A DNA stretch of 64,000 nucleotides, from NCBI RefSeq assembly GCF_900188005.1, contig NZ_FZNR01000001.1, forward strand, positions 124,001 to 188,000, given 5' to 3'. Below the pieces are notes generated by a model. The model made no database searches, had not been told where the DNA came from, and was given only the letters and a program-made list of their open reading frames with translations. Both the position numbers and the translations under genes were made by a program. Below are positions 27,029 to 35,696 of this stretch, one piece after another (within the stretch, counting starts at the first letter, position 1; each line of letters starts with the position of its first letter). The DNA comes from Actinoplanes regularis (GTDB lineage Bacteria > Actinomycetota > Actinomycetes > Mycobacteriales > Micromonosporaceae).

Positions 27029-28009
27029 TCAGCGGACCGTGGAGTCTCGGATGATCAATCGGCTGGGGTGGCGGTGGACGCCGGGCGCCGGATTTCCGGC
27101 GACGGCCTCCAGGAGCAGACCGGCCGCCGCCCTGCCGAGCCCCTCCAGATCCATGTCCACGCTGGTCAACGGTGGCCGGCTGGCCTCCGCGATCACGTCC
27201 CAGTTGTCGAAACCGGTCACCGCGACCTCGCGCGGCACATCCCGGCCGGCCTCGCGGAGCGCCTCCGTCATCCCCCGCGCGATCTGATCGTTCCCGCAGA
27301 CCACGCCGTCGAGGTCGAGGCCCCGGGCGAGCAGCAGCCCGGCCGCCCGCCGCCCCCAGGCCTCACTCCACTCCCCGAAGAGCGGCTCGGCCACCAGGTC
27401 CGTCAGGGCCTCCGCCCGCACCCGGGCGGAGTGGTGGTGCGCCGGACCGGTGACGTGCACCAGCCGGGTCCGCCCCGTGCTGCGCAGGTGATCGGCGGCC
27501 AGCCGGATCCCGCCGGTCTCGTCCGGAACGACCGAGCAGTCCCCCGGCTCGGTCGAGCTGATGAACGCGTACACCACCGGCACCGGCAGGCCGGTGCCGA
27601 CCGGCGCCCTCGTCCCGGCCCGCCGGCCGGTCACGATGATCCCGTCGACCCGGCGGCTGAGCAGCACCTGCAGGTGGTGCCGCTCCCGGATCGGGTCGTC
27701 GCGCGCGTCGCAGAGCAGCACCGAGACCTGCCCCGCGCCGAGGATGTCCTCCGCCCCGATGAGCAGCGGGATGCTGAACCGCCCGATGGTGTCCGTAGTG
27801 ATCATGCCGACCGTGTACGTCCGGTCGGCGTGCAGGCTGCGCGCCGCCTGGTTGGGGCGGAAGTCGAGTTGCCCGGCCGCCCGCCGCACCCGCGCCACGG
27901 TCTCCGCGCGCAGCGATCCGCGCCCGTTCAGCGCTTTCGAGGCGGTCCCGACCGAGACGCCGGCCAGCGCCGCCACGTCGCGGATGGTGGCAGGACGCGG
28001 ACGGGGCAT
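27029..28009 (-). CDS. LacI-family transcriptional regulator (paralogue 1)
   Basis: 326 residues. The N-terminal helix-turn-helix is IRDVAALAGVSVGTASKALN, followed by the hinge helix FRPNQAARSLHADRTYTVG and a periplasmic-binding-protein-like effector domain (GVVCGNDQIARGMTEALREA, VTGFDNWDVIAEASRPPLTS). It is very similar by eye to the regulator at 37058-38053 along its whole length, so one is probably a recent paralogue of the other. No transporter or glycosidase lies beside it; the divergent neighbour is a HAD hydrolase. I see no operator palindrome in the 50-bp gap. Confidence 0.88.
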   Translation of the reverse strand: MPRPRPATIRDVAALAGVSVGTASKALNGRGSLRAETVARVRRAAGQLDFRPNQAARSLHADRTYTVGMITTDTIGRFSIPLLIGAEDILGAGQVSVLLCDARDDPIRERHHLQVLLSRRVDGIIVTGRRAGTRAPVGTGLPVPVVYAFISSTEPGDCSVVPDETGGIRLAADHLRSTGRTRLVHVTGPAHHHSARVRAEALTDLVAEPLFGEWSEAWGRRAAGLLLARGLDLDGVVCGNDQIARGMTEALREAGRDVPREVAVTGFDNWDVIAEASRPPLTSVDMDLEGLGRAAAGLLLEAVAGNPAPGVHRHPSRLIIRDSTVR

Positions 28010-28059
28010 CCCGAGAACGTACCGTGCCCGGTCCCGGGACGCCGACCTACGCTGGCAGC

Positions 28060-28749
28060 GTGATTCGAGCAGTGATCGTTGATGTCGATGACACGTTGTG
28101 CCTGACCGAGGCGGCCTCGTTCGAGCTGGAGAACGAGGTGCTGGTCGAGCTGGGCCGGCCGCCCATGTCCCGGGAGATCCACCTCGCCACCTGGGGCGAG
28201 GTGCTGCTGGACGCCATGCCGCACCGGTCGCCGGGGGTGGATCTGGACCGGTTCGCCGAGCTGTTCCCCGTGTGGCACCAGCGCTATCTCGCCGACGGCC
28301 GGCTCGACGTGATCCCGCCGGAGAATCTGCACACCCTGGACCGGCTGATCGAGAACGGATACGCCGTGCTGCTGCTGACCTCCCGGGCCGAGGCCGAGGT
28401 CCAGCACCTGCTCGAACCGGACCATGTGCTCGCCGGCCGGGTCACCGGCGCCTACCACCAGGGCAACACGCGCTTCCGTAAGCCGGACCCGCGGGTCTTC
28501 GACGAACTGCTCGCCGAAACCGGGCTGCAGCCGCGGGAGTGCGTCTACGTGGGGGACTCGCCGGGCGACGCGGTGGCCGCCGGCGGCGCGGGCCTGCGGT
28601 TCATCGCCTGTCTGCAGAGCGGGGTGCGCCGTCTCGACGAGTTCGATCCGCGCTACGTCACCGCGGCGGTCGACACCTTCCCGGAGATTCTCGGGAAAAT
28701 TCTGGCGGGTGATGTCGAGAACCCGGTGGCGGCTCCGTCCCAGCCGTGA
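28060..28749 (+). CDS. HAD-superfamily hydrolase
   Basis: 229 residues from GTG 28060. Motif I is VIVDVDDTLCLTEAAS (nucleophile Asp), motif II LLLTSRAEAE, then FRKPDPRVFDELLAE (Lys) and motif III YVGDSPGDAVAA. It is a phosphatase/phosphoglycolate-phosphatase-like member with a helical cap inserted after motif I. Substrate unknown. The gap to the divergent LacI gene is only 50 bases, so the two promoters overlap and the regulator may control it. Confidence 0.85.
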   Translation: MIRAVIVDVDDTLCLTEAASFELENEVLVELGRPPMSREIHLATWGEVLLDAMPHRSPGVDLDRFAELFPVWHQRYLADGRLDVIPPENLHTLDRLIENGYAVLLLTSRAEAEVQHLLEPDHVLAGRVTGAYHQGNTRFRKPDPRVFDELLAETGLQPRECVYVGDSPGDAVAAGGAGLRFIACLQSGVRRLDEFDPRYVTAAVDTFPEILGKILAGDVENPVAAPSQP

Positions 28750-28796
28750 AGCGTGACCGGAGCCGGTCGCGACGGAGAACCTCAGGAGGGCACATC

Positions 28797-29204
28797 ATGG
28801 CCAAGTACCTGCTGCTCAAGCACTACCGCGGCGCACCGGCACCGGTCAACGACGTACCGATGGAGAAGTGGACGCCGGAGGAGATCTCGGCGCACATGAA
28901 GTACATGAGCGACTTCGCGGCCCGGCTGGAGCAGACCGGCGAGTTCGTCGACGCCCAGGCGCTGGCCGCCGAGGGGAGCTGGGTCCGGTTCGACGGTGAG
29001 GGGCGCCCGCCGGTCACCGACGGCCCGTTCGCCGAGACCAAGGACCTGATCGCGGGGTGGATGGTGATCGACGTGGACAGCCACGAGCGGGCGATCGAGC
29101 TGGCCGGGGAGTTGTCGGCCGCTCCCGGAGCCGGCGGGAAGCCGATCCACGAGTGGCTCGAGGTGCGCCCGTTCTACACCGCGTCACCGACCGTCACGGA
29201 ATGA
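28797..29204 (+). CDS. YCII-related DGPF-domain protein
   Basis: 135 residues with AGGAGG seven bases before ATG 28797. MAKYLLLKHYRG and VTDGPFAETKDLIAGWMVIDV show the DGPF motif of the YCII/DGPF family. Such proteins are nearly always encoded just before ECF42 sigma factors, as here: its stop overlaps the sigma-factor ATG (ATGA). They are thought to influence the sigma factor, though the mechanism is not settled. Confidence 0.92.
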   Translation: MAKYLLLKHYRGAPAPVNDVPMEKWTPEEISAHMKYMSDFAARLEQTGEFVDAQALAAEGSWVRFDGEGRPPVTDGPFAETKDLIAGWMVIDVDSHERAIELAGELSAAPGAGGKPIHEWLEVRPFYTASPTVTE

Positions 29205-30343
29205 ACCAGGCACTGCTCAGGAGCCTCATCCCGGGCGTGCTCGGCATCCTCGTCCGCCGCGGAGCAGACTTCGCGGCGGCCGAGGACGCTGTGCAGGACG
29301 CGCTGGTGGAGGCGATCCGGGTCTGGCCGGACGACCCGCCACGGGACCCGCGGGGCTGGCTGGTCACCGTCTCCTGGCGCAAGTTCCTCGACACGACCCG
29401 GGCGGACACCGCCCGCCGCCGGCGTGAGGAGCTCCTCGACCGGGAGCCGCCGCCCGGTCCCGCGCCCACGGCGGACGACACGCTCGAGCTCTACTTCCGC
29501 TGCGCCCACCCGTCGCTGACGCCGTCGTCCGCGGTCGCGCTCACCCTGCGCGCCGTCGGCGGCCTGACCACCCGCCAGATCGCCGAGGCCTACCTGGTGC
29601 CCGAGGCGACCATGGCGCAGCGGATCAGCCGGGCCAAGCGCACCGTCTCCAGCGTGCGGTTCGACCGGCCCGGTGACGTCGGCACCGTGCTACGCGTCCT
29701 CTACCTGGTCTTCAACGAGGGCTACTCCGGCGACGTCGACCTCGCCGCCGAGGCGATCCGGCTCACCCGGCGGCTCGCGGCCGCGATCGACCATCCGGAG
29801 GTGTCCGGGCTGCTCGCCCTGATGCTGCTGCACCATGCCCGGCGCGCGTCGCGGACCGCGCCGGACGGTGGCCTGGTACCGCTGGCCGAGCAGGACCGCG
29901 GCCGGTGGGACACCGGGCTGATCGCCGAGGGCGTCGAGATCCTGCAGGCCGCGCTCGCCCGCGACCGGCTCGGCGAGTTCCAGGCCCAGGCCGCCATCGC
30001 GGCGCTGCACGCCGACGCGCCCACCGCCGGGGAGACCGACTGGGTGCAGATCGTCGAGTGGTACGACGAGCTCCTGCGCCTGACCGACAGCCCGGTCGTC
30101 CGGCTCAACCGCGCGGTGGCGGTCGGTGCGGCGGACGGGCCGCGCGCCGGGCTGGCCGCGCTCGCCGAGCTGGACGACTCGCTGCCCCGCTACACGGCGG
30201 TGGCGGCGTACCTGCACGAGCGCGACGGCGATCCGGCGACGGCGGCCCGGCTCTACGCCGAGGCGGCGCGGAAGGCCACCAACCTCGCCGAACGCGATCA
30301 CCTGACGCGGCAGGCGGCCCGGTTGAACGTACGGGAGAGGTAG
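29201..30343 (+). CDS. ECF42-type RNA polymerase sigma factor with long C-terminal extension
   Basis: 380 residues. Region 2 (DFAAAEDAVQDALVEAIRVW, RDPRGWLVTVSWRKFLDTT) and region 4 (GLTTRQIAEAYLVPEATMAQ) of an ECF sigma factor occupy the first 170 residues. About 200 further residues (FNEGYSGDVDLAAEAIRLTR, SPVVRLNRAVAVG, AARLYAEAARKATN) form the TPR-like domain that marks ECF42. No anti-sigma factor is expected in this group; the extension and the DGPF protein are thought to take over control. The coupled gene pair supports the call. Confidence 0.93.
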   Translation: MNQALLRSLIPGVLGILVRRGADFAAAEDAVQDALVEAIRVWPDDPPRDPRGWLVTVSWRKFLDTTRADTARRRREELLDREPPPGPAPTADDTLELYFRCAHPSLTPSSAVALTLRAVGGLTTRQIAEAYLVPEATMAQRISRAKRTVSSVRFDRPGDVGTVLRVLYLVFNEGYSGDVDLAAEAIRLTRRLAAAIDHPEVSGLLALMLLHHARRASRTAPDGGLVPLAEQDRGRWDTGLIAEGVEILQAALARDRLGEFQAQAAIAALHADAPTAGETDWVQIVEWYDELLRLTDSPVVRLNRAVAVGAADGPRAGLAALAELDDSLPRYTAVAAYLHERDGDPATAARLYAEAARKATNLAERDHLTRQAARLNVRER

Positions 30344-30384
30344 CCGCCAGGTCCCGCGACGGACCCGGCGGCCGGGAGCGGACC

Positions 30385-32070
30385 TCAGGCGAGCTGGAGG
30401 TAGTCCAGCTCGGCGTAGCCGGTACCACCGGCGAAGTTCGGTGCGCCCTTCGCGAGCCGGATCACGTTGTAGCCGGCCTTGAGCGTCACCGAGGTGCTGA
30501 TCGTGGAGCCGAAGACGCCCCAGGCGGCGGTCGGCGGGTAGCTGACGGTCTGCCAGGCACCGCCGTTGTAGGCCAGGCCCTGGGTCGCGGTGGCGCCCGT
30601 GGCGTTGGCGTAGCCGATGGTCATCGTGTACGCGCGGGCGGCCGGGACGTTGACGATGAAGTCCACGAACGACTGGTTGCGCATGTTGGCCGTGCCGTCG
30701 ATCTGGCCGACGTAACCGCCGTTGGAGGCGGAACCCGACGAGAAGCGGTTGGCGTTGACGGCGGTCGCGTTCTCCGCCTCGTAGCGCTGCTGCCACGTGG
30801 AGACCCCGGAGGTGGGCGTGATCAGCAGCTGGTAGGCGGCGAGCGCGTCCATGCCGGAGACCGGGACGGTGATGCTGCCGCCGGACACCGGGTAGGTGCT
30901 GGTGGAGACGGTGGTCGGGGAGGAATTGGTGGTACGGCCGGTGGTGCCGGTCCTGGACAGCACCACGCTGACCTGCGAACCGAGCCCGCTCAGGCCGTTG
31001 ACCTTGACGGTGTTGGCACCGCTGTCACCGCCGAAGACCACGTTGACGATCTTGCGGGTGCTGTCATAGGCGGCCACACCGTCGAGCCACGACTGCGGGA
31101 CGGTCTGGACGATGTTGCCGGCCATGTCGCCGTACCACTTGTAGGCCCAGTAGCTGGCGGTCGGCGAGTTGTTGTAGAGCAGGCCGTTCAGCGTTCCCGC
31201 CTCGTACCAGTAGGCGCGCTCGGCGTCCCGGATGCCGTACCGCTCGAAGACCGCCATGTAGTGCGCGGCGACGCTGGGGATGTCGACCTGGTCCGGCGAC
31301 GCGTACTCGTTGATCGAGATCGGCCGGGCGGAGATGCCCAGCGACTGCTCGATCGCCCGGTAGTCGCTGACGTGCGCGGCGACGTTGTTGTAGCTGTGCA
31401 CGTCCAGCTCGTGCCAGACGATCACGTCGGGCAGCGTGCCGGTGTTCTTGGCGTTGGTCAGGAACGCGACCAGCCAGTCGTGGTTGTAGATCGAGTAGCT
31501 CGGCCCGACGATCGGGGTGACCGTGTCGAGCGTGCGGATCAGCTGGTAGGTGCGGGTCCAGCCGGCGTTGAACGCCCCGGCGGAGCTGGTGTTCCAGGTC
31601 CAGTCGGGCTCGTTCCACAGCTCGTAGCCGTCGATGTTCGTGGTGGTCGTCGCGCCGAGCCGCGCGTTCACCATGGTGCGGACCTTGGACTCCCAGTCGG
31701 CCCAGCTGACCCACTTGTACGGGAAGTCCTTGTAGATGTCCGGCAGGCGCCAGAACTGCCGCGCGCCGGCGGCGGTGACCTTGCCGGCGACCTGCAGGCC
31801 GTCGCAGCACGGGACGGTCGCGCCGTTGCCGAGCTGCTGGACGCCGTACGGCGGCTGGGTCAGGTGGTTCATCTTGAGCGGGTACATCTGCTCGAGCGGC
31901 GGTTTGGTGCCGGTGTCGACGGCGTAGAGACCACCGGACGCCACGTGCGTGACGGGCCGGACGGTCGTGCCGACGTTGACGGTGAGGGTGTTACCCGCGG
32001 CCGACGCCGGGCTGGGGACGAACAACCCGGCGGCGACGAGGAACAGGACGGGTACTACGGAGCGGCGCAT
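30385..32070 (-). CDS. Secreted clan GH-A glycoside hydrolase with C-terminal CBM35
   Basis: 561 residues. MRRSVVPVLFLVAAGLFVPSPASA is a Sec signal peptide. The catalytic barrel (about 30-340) has the acid/base region GYELWNEPDWTWN and the likely nucleophile region ARPISINEYASPDQ, the two-glutamate arrangement of clan GH-A (GH5/GH39-like). A beta domain follows (about 340-425) and then a carbohydrate-binding module from QRYEAENATAVN, with YVGQIDG and YAELDYLQL, typical of CBM35. It would cut an extracellular polysaccharide or glycoside; the neighbouring GH127 gene suggests an arabinose-containing plant glycan. Exact family and linkage uncertain. Convergent with the ECF42 gene. Confidence 0.78.
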   Translation of the reverse strand: MRRSVVPVLFLVAAGLFVPSPASAAGNTLTVNVGTTVRPVTHVASGGLYAVDTGTKPPLEQMYPLKMNHLTQPPYGVQQLGNGATVPCCDGLQVAGKVTAAGARQFWRLPDIYKDFPYKWVSWADWESKVRTMVNARLGATTTTNIDGYELWNEPDWTWNTSSAGAFNAGWTRTYQLIRTLDTVTPIVGPSYSIYNHDWLVAFLTNAKNTGTLPDVIVWHELDVHSYNNVAAHVSDYRAIEQSLGISARPISINEYASPDQVDIPSVAAHYMAVFERYGIRDAERAYWYEAGTLNGLLYNNSPTASYWAYKWYGDMAGNIVQTVPQSWLDGVAAYDSTRKIVNVVFGGDSGANTVKVNGLSGLGSQVSVVLSRTGTTGRTTNSSPTTVSTSTYPVSGGSITVPVSGMDALAAYQLLITPTSGVSTWQQRYEAENATAVNANRFSSGSASNGGYVGQIDGTANMRNQSFVDFIVNVPAARAYTMTIGYANATGATATQGLAYNGGAWQTVSYPPTAAWGVFGSTISTSVTLKAGYNVIRLAKGAPNFAGGTGYAELDYLQLA

Positions 32071-32073
32071 GGG

Positions 32074-33954
32074 TCACCTCTCGGATAGGGGGATGAACAC
32101 CCGCATCGGACCCGGCTCCCGGTTGGCCCAGAGGAAATAGGGGATGGCGGTGACGGCCACCGGTGGGGTGGCGCGCGCCGGGGCCGGGAGGGGCCGGTAG
32201 AGATGCGGGGTGTCGGTGGGACGGGCGCGCAGCGGGATCCGCAGCAGCACCGGTGCGATCCCGTCCGGGTCGCGACTGACCTGCAGCGGGGCGGTGGCGT
32301 CCAGCTCCAGGTCCTCGAACGGCACGTGGGCGGGGGCGTCCGCGTGCTCGAGGCAGTAGACGATCGGGCCGCGGACGACGGCGGCCGCGCCGCGGACCGC
32401 GTCGACCCGCGGGTGGGCGGCGATCAGCCGGGGCAGCATCACCAGGGTGAGCTCGACCCGGTCGCCGACCAGCCAGGTACGGGTGAGCCGCACGTAGCCG
32501 GCCTCCGCCGCGACCGGTTCACCGTTGACGGTCAGGCGCGCGTCGGTGCACCAGGCCGGGACGCGCAGCGACAGCGTCCACGGGCCGGGGCCGACCTCGG
32601 TGATCGTCACGCTGATCGTCTCGTCCCAGGGGTACCGGGTCCGCACGTCGACGGTGTGCCCGCCGGACCGGAACGTGCCCGCGGTGTACAGGTGCAGCTG
32701 CAGGCCGCTGGGGTCGCCGGTGGCGGCGTACGCGTCCAGCGAGGCCATCAGCCGGGCCAGGTTCGGCGGGCAGCAGGCGCACGAGTACCAGGGCAGACGC
32801 TGCGAGGGGGCGTCCTCGTGCGAGCCGTCGTGGCCGGTGCGCAGCTGCAGCGGGTTGGAGTAGAAGAAGGTGGCGCCGTCCAGCCCGGTGCTCCCGGCGA
32901 TGCCGTTGTGCAGCAGCCGTTCCATCTCGTCGGCGTACTTCGCGGCGCCGGTGGCGAGCAGGAGCCGCCAGGCCCACTGGAAGCTGCCGATCGCGGCGCA
33001 GGATTCCGCGTACGCACGGTCCGGCGGCAGCTCGTACGGATCCCCGAACGCCTCGTCCCGGTGCCGCGACCCCTGGCCGCCGGTGAGGTACGTGCGACTC
33101 TCCAACGCGGAGTCCCACAGCCGCTCCGCGGCCGCCAGCAGCTCCGCGTCGCCGTTCTCCACGGCCACGTCGACCGCCCCGGCCAGCAGGTACACCTGCC
33201 GGACCACGTGCCCGGTGACCTCGCCGGCGGAGCGGACCGGCTCGTGGTCCTGGAAGTAGCGCGGGCCGAAGCGGCCCTCCCCGAGCACCCCGTGGCCGCG
33301 GCTCTCGACGAAGTGGGCGGCCAGGTCGAGGTAGGGCCGGTGGCCGGTCACCCGGTACAGCTCGACCAGCGCCGTCTCGACCTCCGGGTGCCCGTCGACC
33401 TCCGGGGACTCGGCGAACCGGCGTACCAGCAGGTCGGCGAATCGGCGGGCGACCGTGAGCACCTGCTGCGCCGCGGGGTCGCCGGGCGCGGAGCGCGCCG
33501 CCGCGACCGCGGCCTGGAACAGATGCCCGGCGCAGTACATCTCGTGGCTGAAGTGCAGCTCGCTCCACTGCTTGTCGCGGTGGTCGACCTGGTAGTACGA
33601 GTCGAGGTAGCCGTCCGCGTCCTGCGCCTTCTCCAGCAGGGCCGCGGCGTCGGCGACGAAGGGGGCGCCGGTGCCGGCCCAGAACGCCGCCTCAAGCGTC
33701 TTGTACACATCGGAGTCCGCGAACCAGAACCCGCGGAACTCCCCGTCGTCGTCGCCGGTGACCCGGCGCAGGTTGGCGAGGTTGCCGTAGGCGTCCAGCC
33801 GGTCGACGCAGTGCGGCAGCGTGGCGGCGGTGTTGCGGGCCTGCCAGCCGCCGAACAGGCTCTCCGGCCGCAGCGTCACCGCTTCGCGCGGCAGCGGCCG
33901 CAGCGCGGAGACGGCACGGGAGGTGGGCACGACGGGCCCGTTCGAAACGTCCAT
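32074..33954 (-). CDS. GH127 beta-L-arabinofuranosidase-like enzyme
   Basis: 626 residues, near the usual GH127 (former DUF1680) length, without a signal peptide. DGYLDSYYQVD, HEMYCAGHLFQAAVA and VETALVELYRVTGHRPYLDL belong to the alpha/alpha-barrel. The zinc-bound active site is visible: AYAESCAAIGS (Glu and Cys) and SCACCPPNLARL (Cys-Cys), matching the Glu-Cys-Cys-Cys site of HypBA1, where one cysteine is the nucleophile. It should release L-arabinofuranose from imported oligosaccharides in the cytoplasm. ATG 33954 lies 13 bases after the permease stop; an upstream in-frame start would overlap the permease gene. Confidence 0.9.
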   Translation of the reverse strand: MDVSNGPVVPTSRAVSALRPLPREAVTLRPESLFGGWQARNTAATLPHCVDRLDAYGNLANLRRVTGDDDGEFRGFWFADSDVYKTLEAAFWAGTGAPFVADAAALLEKAQDADGYLDSYYQVDHRDKQWSELHFSHEMYCAGHLFQAAVAAARSAPGDPAAQQVLTVARRFADLLVRRFAESPEVDGHPEVETALVELYRVTGHRPYLDLAAHFVESRGHGVLGEGRFGPRYFQDHEPVRSAGEVTGHVVRQVYLLAGAVDVAVENGDAELLAAAERLWDSALESRTYLTGGQGSRHRDEAFGDPYELPPDRAYAESCAAIGSFQWAWRLLLATGAAKYADEMERLLHNGIAGSTGLDGATFFYSNPLQLRTGHDGSHEDAPSQRLPWYSCACCPPNLARLMASLDAYAATGDPSGLQLHLYTAGTFRSGGHTVDVRTRYPWDETISVTITEVGPGPWTLSLRVPAWCTDARLTVNGEPVAAEAGYVRLTRTWLVGDRVELTLVMLPRLIAAHPRVDAVRGAAAVVRGPIVYCLEHADAPAHVPFEDLELDATAPLQVSRDPDGIAPVLLRIPLRARPTDTPHLYRPLPAPARATPPVAVTAIPYFLWANREPGPMRVFIPLSER

Positions 33955-33967
33955 GGCGGAGTCTTCC

Positions 33968-34777
33968 TCAATCCTTGACGGCGCCGGCGGTGACACCGGC
34001 GGCGACGTAACGCTGGGCAACGATGAGTAGCAACGTCGCCGGGATGGACGCGATCACGGCGGTGGCCATGATGGCGTTCCACTGCTGGTTGTTGTTGCCG
34101 ATGTAGTGGTAGATGCCGAGCGTGATGGGCTGGTACTCACCGCCGCCGTCGAGCGTGGTCGCGAAGACGAAGTCGGACCAGGCCCAGAGGAAGGCGAACA
34201 GGCTGACAGTGACGATCGCGTTGCGTGACACCGGCAGGACCACCGAACGGAACGTCCGCCACCTCGAGGCGCCGTCGATCATCGCGGCGTTGATCAGTTC
34301 GTCCGGGATGCCGGACATGAACGCCGTGAAGATCAGGACACCGAACGGTACGGCGATGGTCGAGTCCGCCAGGATCAGGCCGGGCACCGTGTTCAGCACG
34401 CCGGCGCGCAGGTAGATGGCGTAGAAGCCCATCGCCATGATGATCCCGGGGATCATCTGCGCGATCAGCAGCACGAAGTTCAGCACCCCCGCGCCGCGCG
34501 AGCGCAGCTTGGCCAGGGCGTATCCGGCCGGCGCGGAGATGATCAGAGTCAGGGCGACGGTGCCGAGACCGATGATCAGACTCGTTCCCAGGTACGGCAT
34601 CTGCTGGTCCAGCACGGCCCGGTAGCCCTCGAGGGTGCCGTTGAACGGGAACAGGTGTGGCGGATCGGCGCGCATGTCGGTGTCCCGGGTAAAGGACACG
34701 TTGATCATCCAATAGACCGGGAACAGCATGATCGCGGTCAGGATCACGCCGATGCCGGTCCTCAGCGGCTTAGTCAT
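33968..34777 (-). CDS. Sugar ABC transporter permease, MalG type
   Basis: 269 residues with six transmembrane helices. MLFPVYWMINVSFT at the first helix and the EAA-like loop AAMIDGASRWRTFRSVVLPV mark a carbohydrate-importer permease of the CUT1 class. Its start overlaps the end of the MalF-type gene by eight bases. With the partner permease and lipoprotein it imports a di- or oligosaccharide; the ATPase is absent and is probably a shared MsiK-type subunit encoded elsewhere, as usual in actinomycetes. Confidence 0.92.
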   Translation of the reverse strand: MTKPLRTGIGVILTAIMLFPVYWMINVSFTRDTDMRADPPHLFPFNGTLEGYRAVLDQQMPYLGTSLIIGLGTVALTLIISAPAGYALAKLRSRGAGVLNFVLLIAQMIPGIIMAMGFYAIYLRAGVLNTVPGLILADSTIAVPFGVLIFTAFMSGIPDELINAAMIDGASRWRTFRSVVLPVSRNAIVTVSLFAFLWAWSDFVFATTLDGGGEYQPITLGIYHYIGNNNQQWNAIMATAVIASIPATLLLIVAQRYVAAGVTAGAVKD

Positions 34778-35696
34778 GACGCTGCCTCCAGATGTAGAAC
34801 AGGCCGAAGAAGAGCGCCATCAGGATCAGCAGGTTGCCGACCGCGGCCCCGGGGCCGAACTCGGGCAGCAGATTGCCGAACGACAGCCGGTAGGACCAGG
34901 TCGCCAGGGTCGTCGACGCGTCGGTCGGGCCGCCCTTCGTCATGATCCAGATCAGGTCGAACACCTTGAGCGTGTAGACCAGGCCGAGCAGCAGGGTGAT
35001 CGCCGACACCGGACGCAGCAGCGGGAAGGTGACCCGCCAGAAGCGCTGCCAGCCGGTCGCGCCGTCGAGCGCCGCCGCCTCGTAGATCTCGCCCGGGACG
35101 GTCTGCAGTCCCGAGTAGAGGATGACCAGGTTGAACGGGATACCGATCCAGATGTTCGCGATGATCACGCTGGTCAGCGCCCAGTCCGGTGAGGTCAGCC
35201 AGTTGATCTGCTCGACGCCGACGATGCTCAGCGCGTAGTTCACGATCCCGGAGTCACTGTTCAACATCCAGGACCAGGTCGACGCCGAGACGATCAACGG
35301 CAGCAGCCAAGGTACGAGGAACAACGCCCGCAACGTCGCGGAGAGCTTGAAGTGAGCAGTGAAGAACACCGCCAGCGCCAGCCCGATCGCGAACTGGAAC
35401 GCGATGCTGACCAGCGTGAACACCATCGTGTGCAGCAGCGCCGGCAGGAACGTCGCGTCGTCGAACACGGCCCGGTAGTTGTCGAGCCCGGAGAACGGCG
35501 CGTCCCCCTGCACGAACGAGCGCACGGTGTAGTGCCGCAGGCTCAGGTCCAGGTTCCGGTAGAGCGGGTAGGCGTAGAACGCGACCAGGTAGATGATCAC
35601 CGGGGCGAGGAACGCCCAGGCCGCCCACGGTCCCCGGGCCCGCCGGACCCGGGTGGTGCCCCGGGTCCGGACGAGCGTTTCCGCGTGCGTCGTCAC
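34770..35696 (-). CDS. Sugar ABC transporter permease, MalF type
   Basis: 308 residues from GTG 35696, which overlaps the lipoprotein stop (GTGA). Basic N-terminal tail, then FLAPVIIYLVAFYAYPLYRN and five more helices. The EAA loop is YEAAALDGATGWQRFWRVTFPLL, contacting the ATPase. It forms the heteromeric pore with the MalG-type subunit. Confidence 0.92.
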   Translation of the reverse strand: MTTHAETLVRTRGTTRVRRARGPWAAWAFLAPVIIYLVAFYAYPLYRNLDLSLRHYTVRSFVQGDAPFSGLDNYRAVFDDATFLPALLHTMVFTLVSIAFQFAIGLALAVFFTAHFKLSATLRALFLVPWLLPLIVSASTWSWMLNSDSGIVNYALSIVGVEQINWLTSPDWALTSVIIANIWIGIPFNLVILYSGLQTVPGEIYEAAALDGATGWQRFWRVTFPLLRPVSAITLLLGLVYTLKVFDLIWIMTKGGPTDASTTLATWSYRLSFGNLLPEFGPGAAVGNLLILMALFFGLFYIWRQRHD

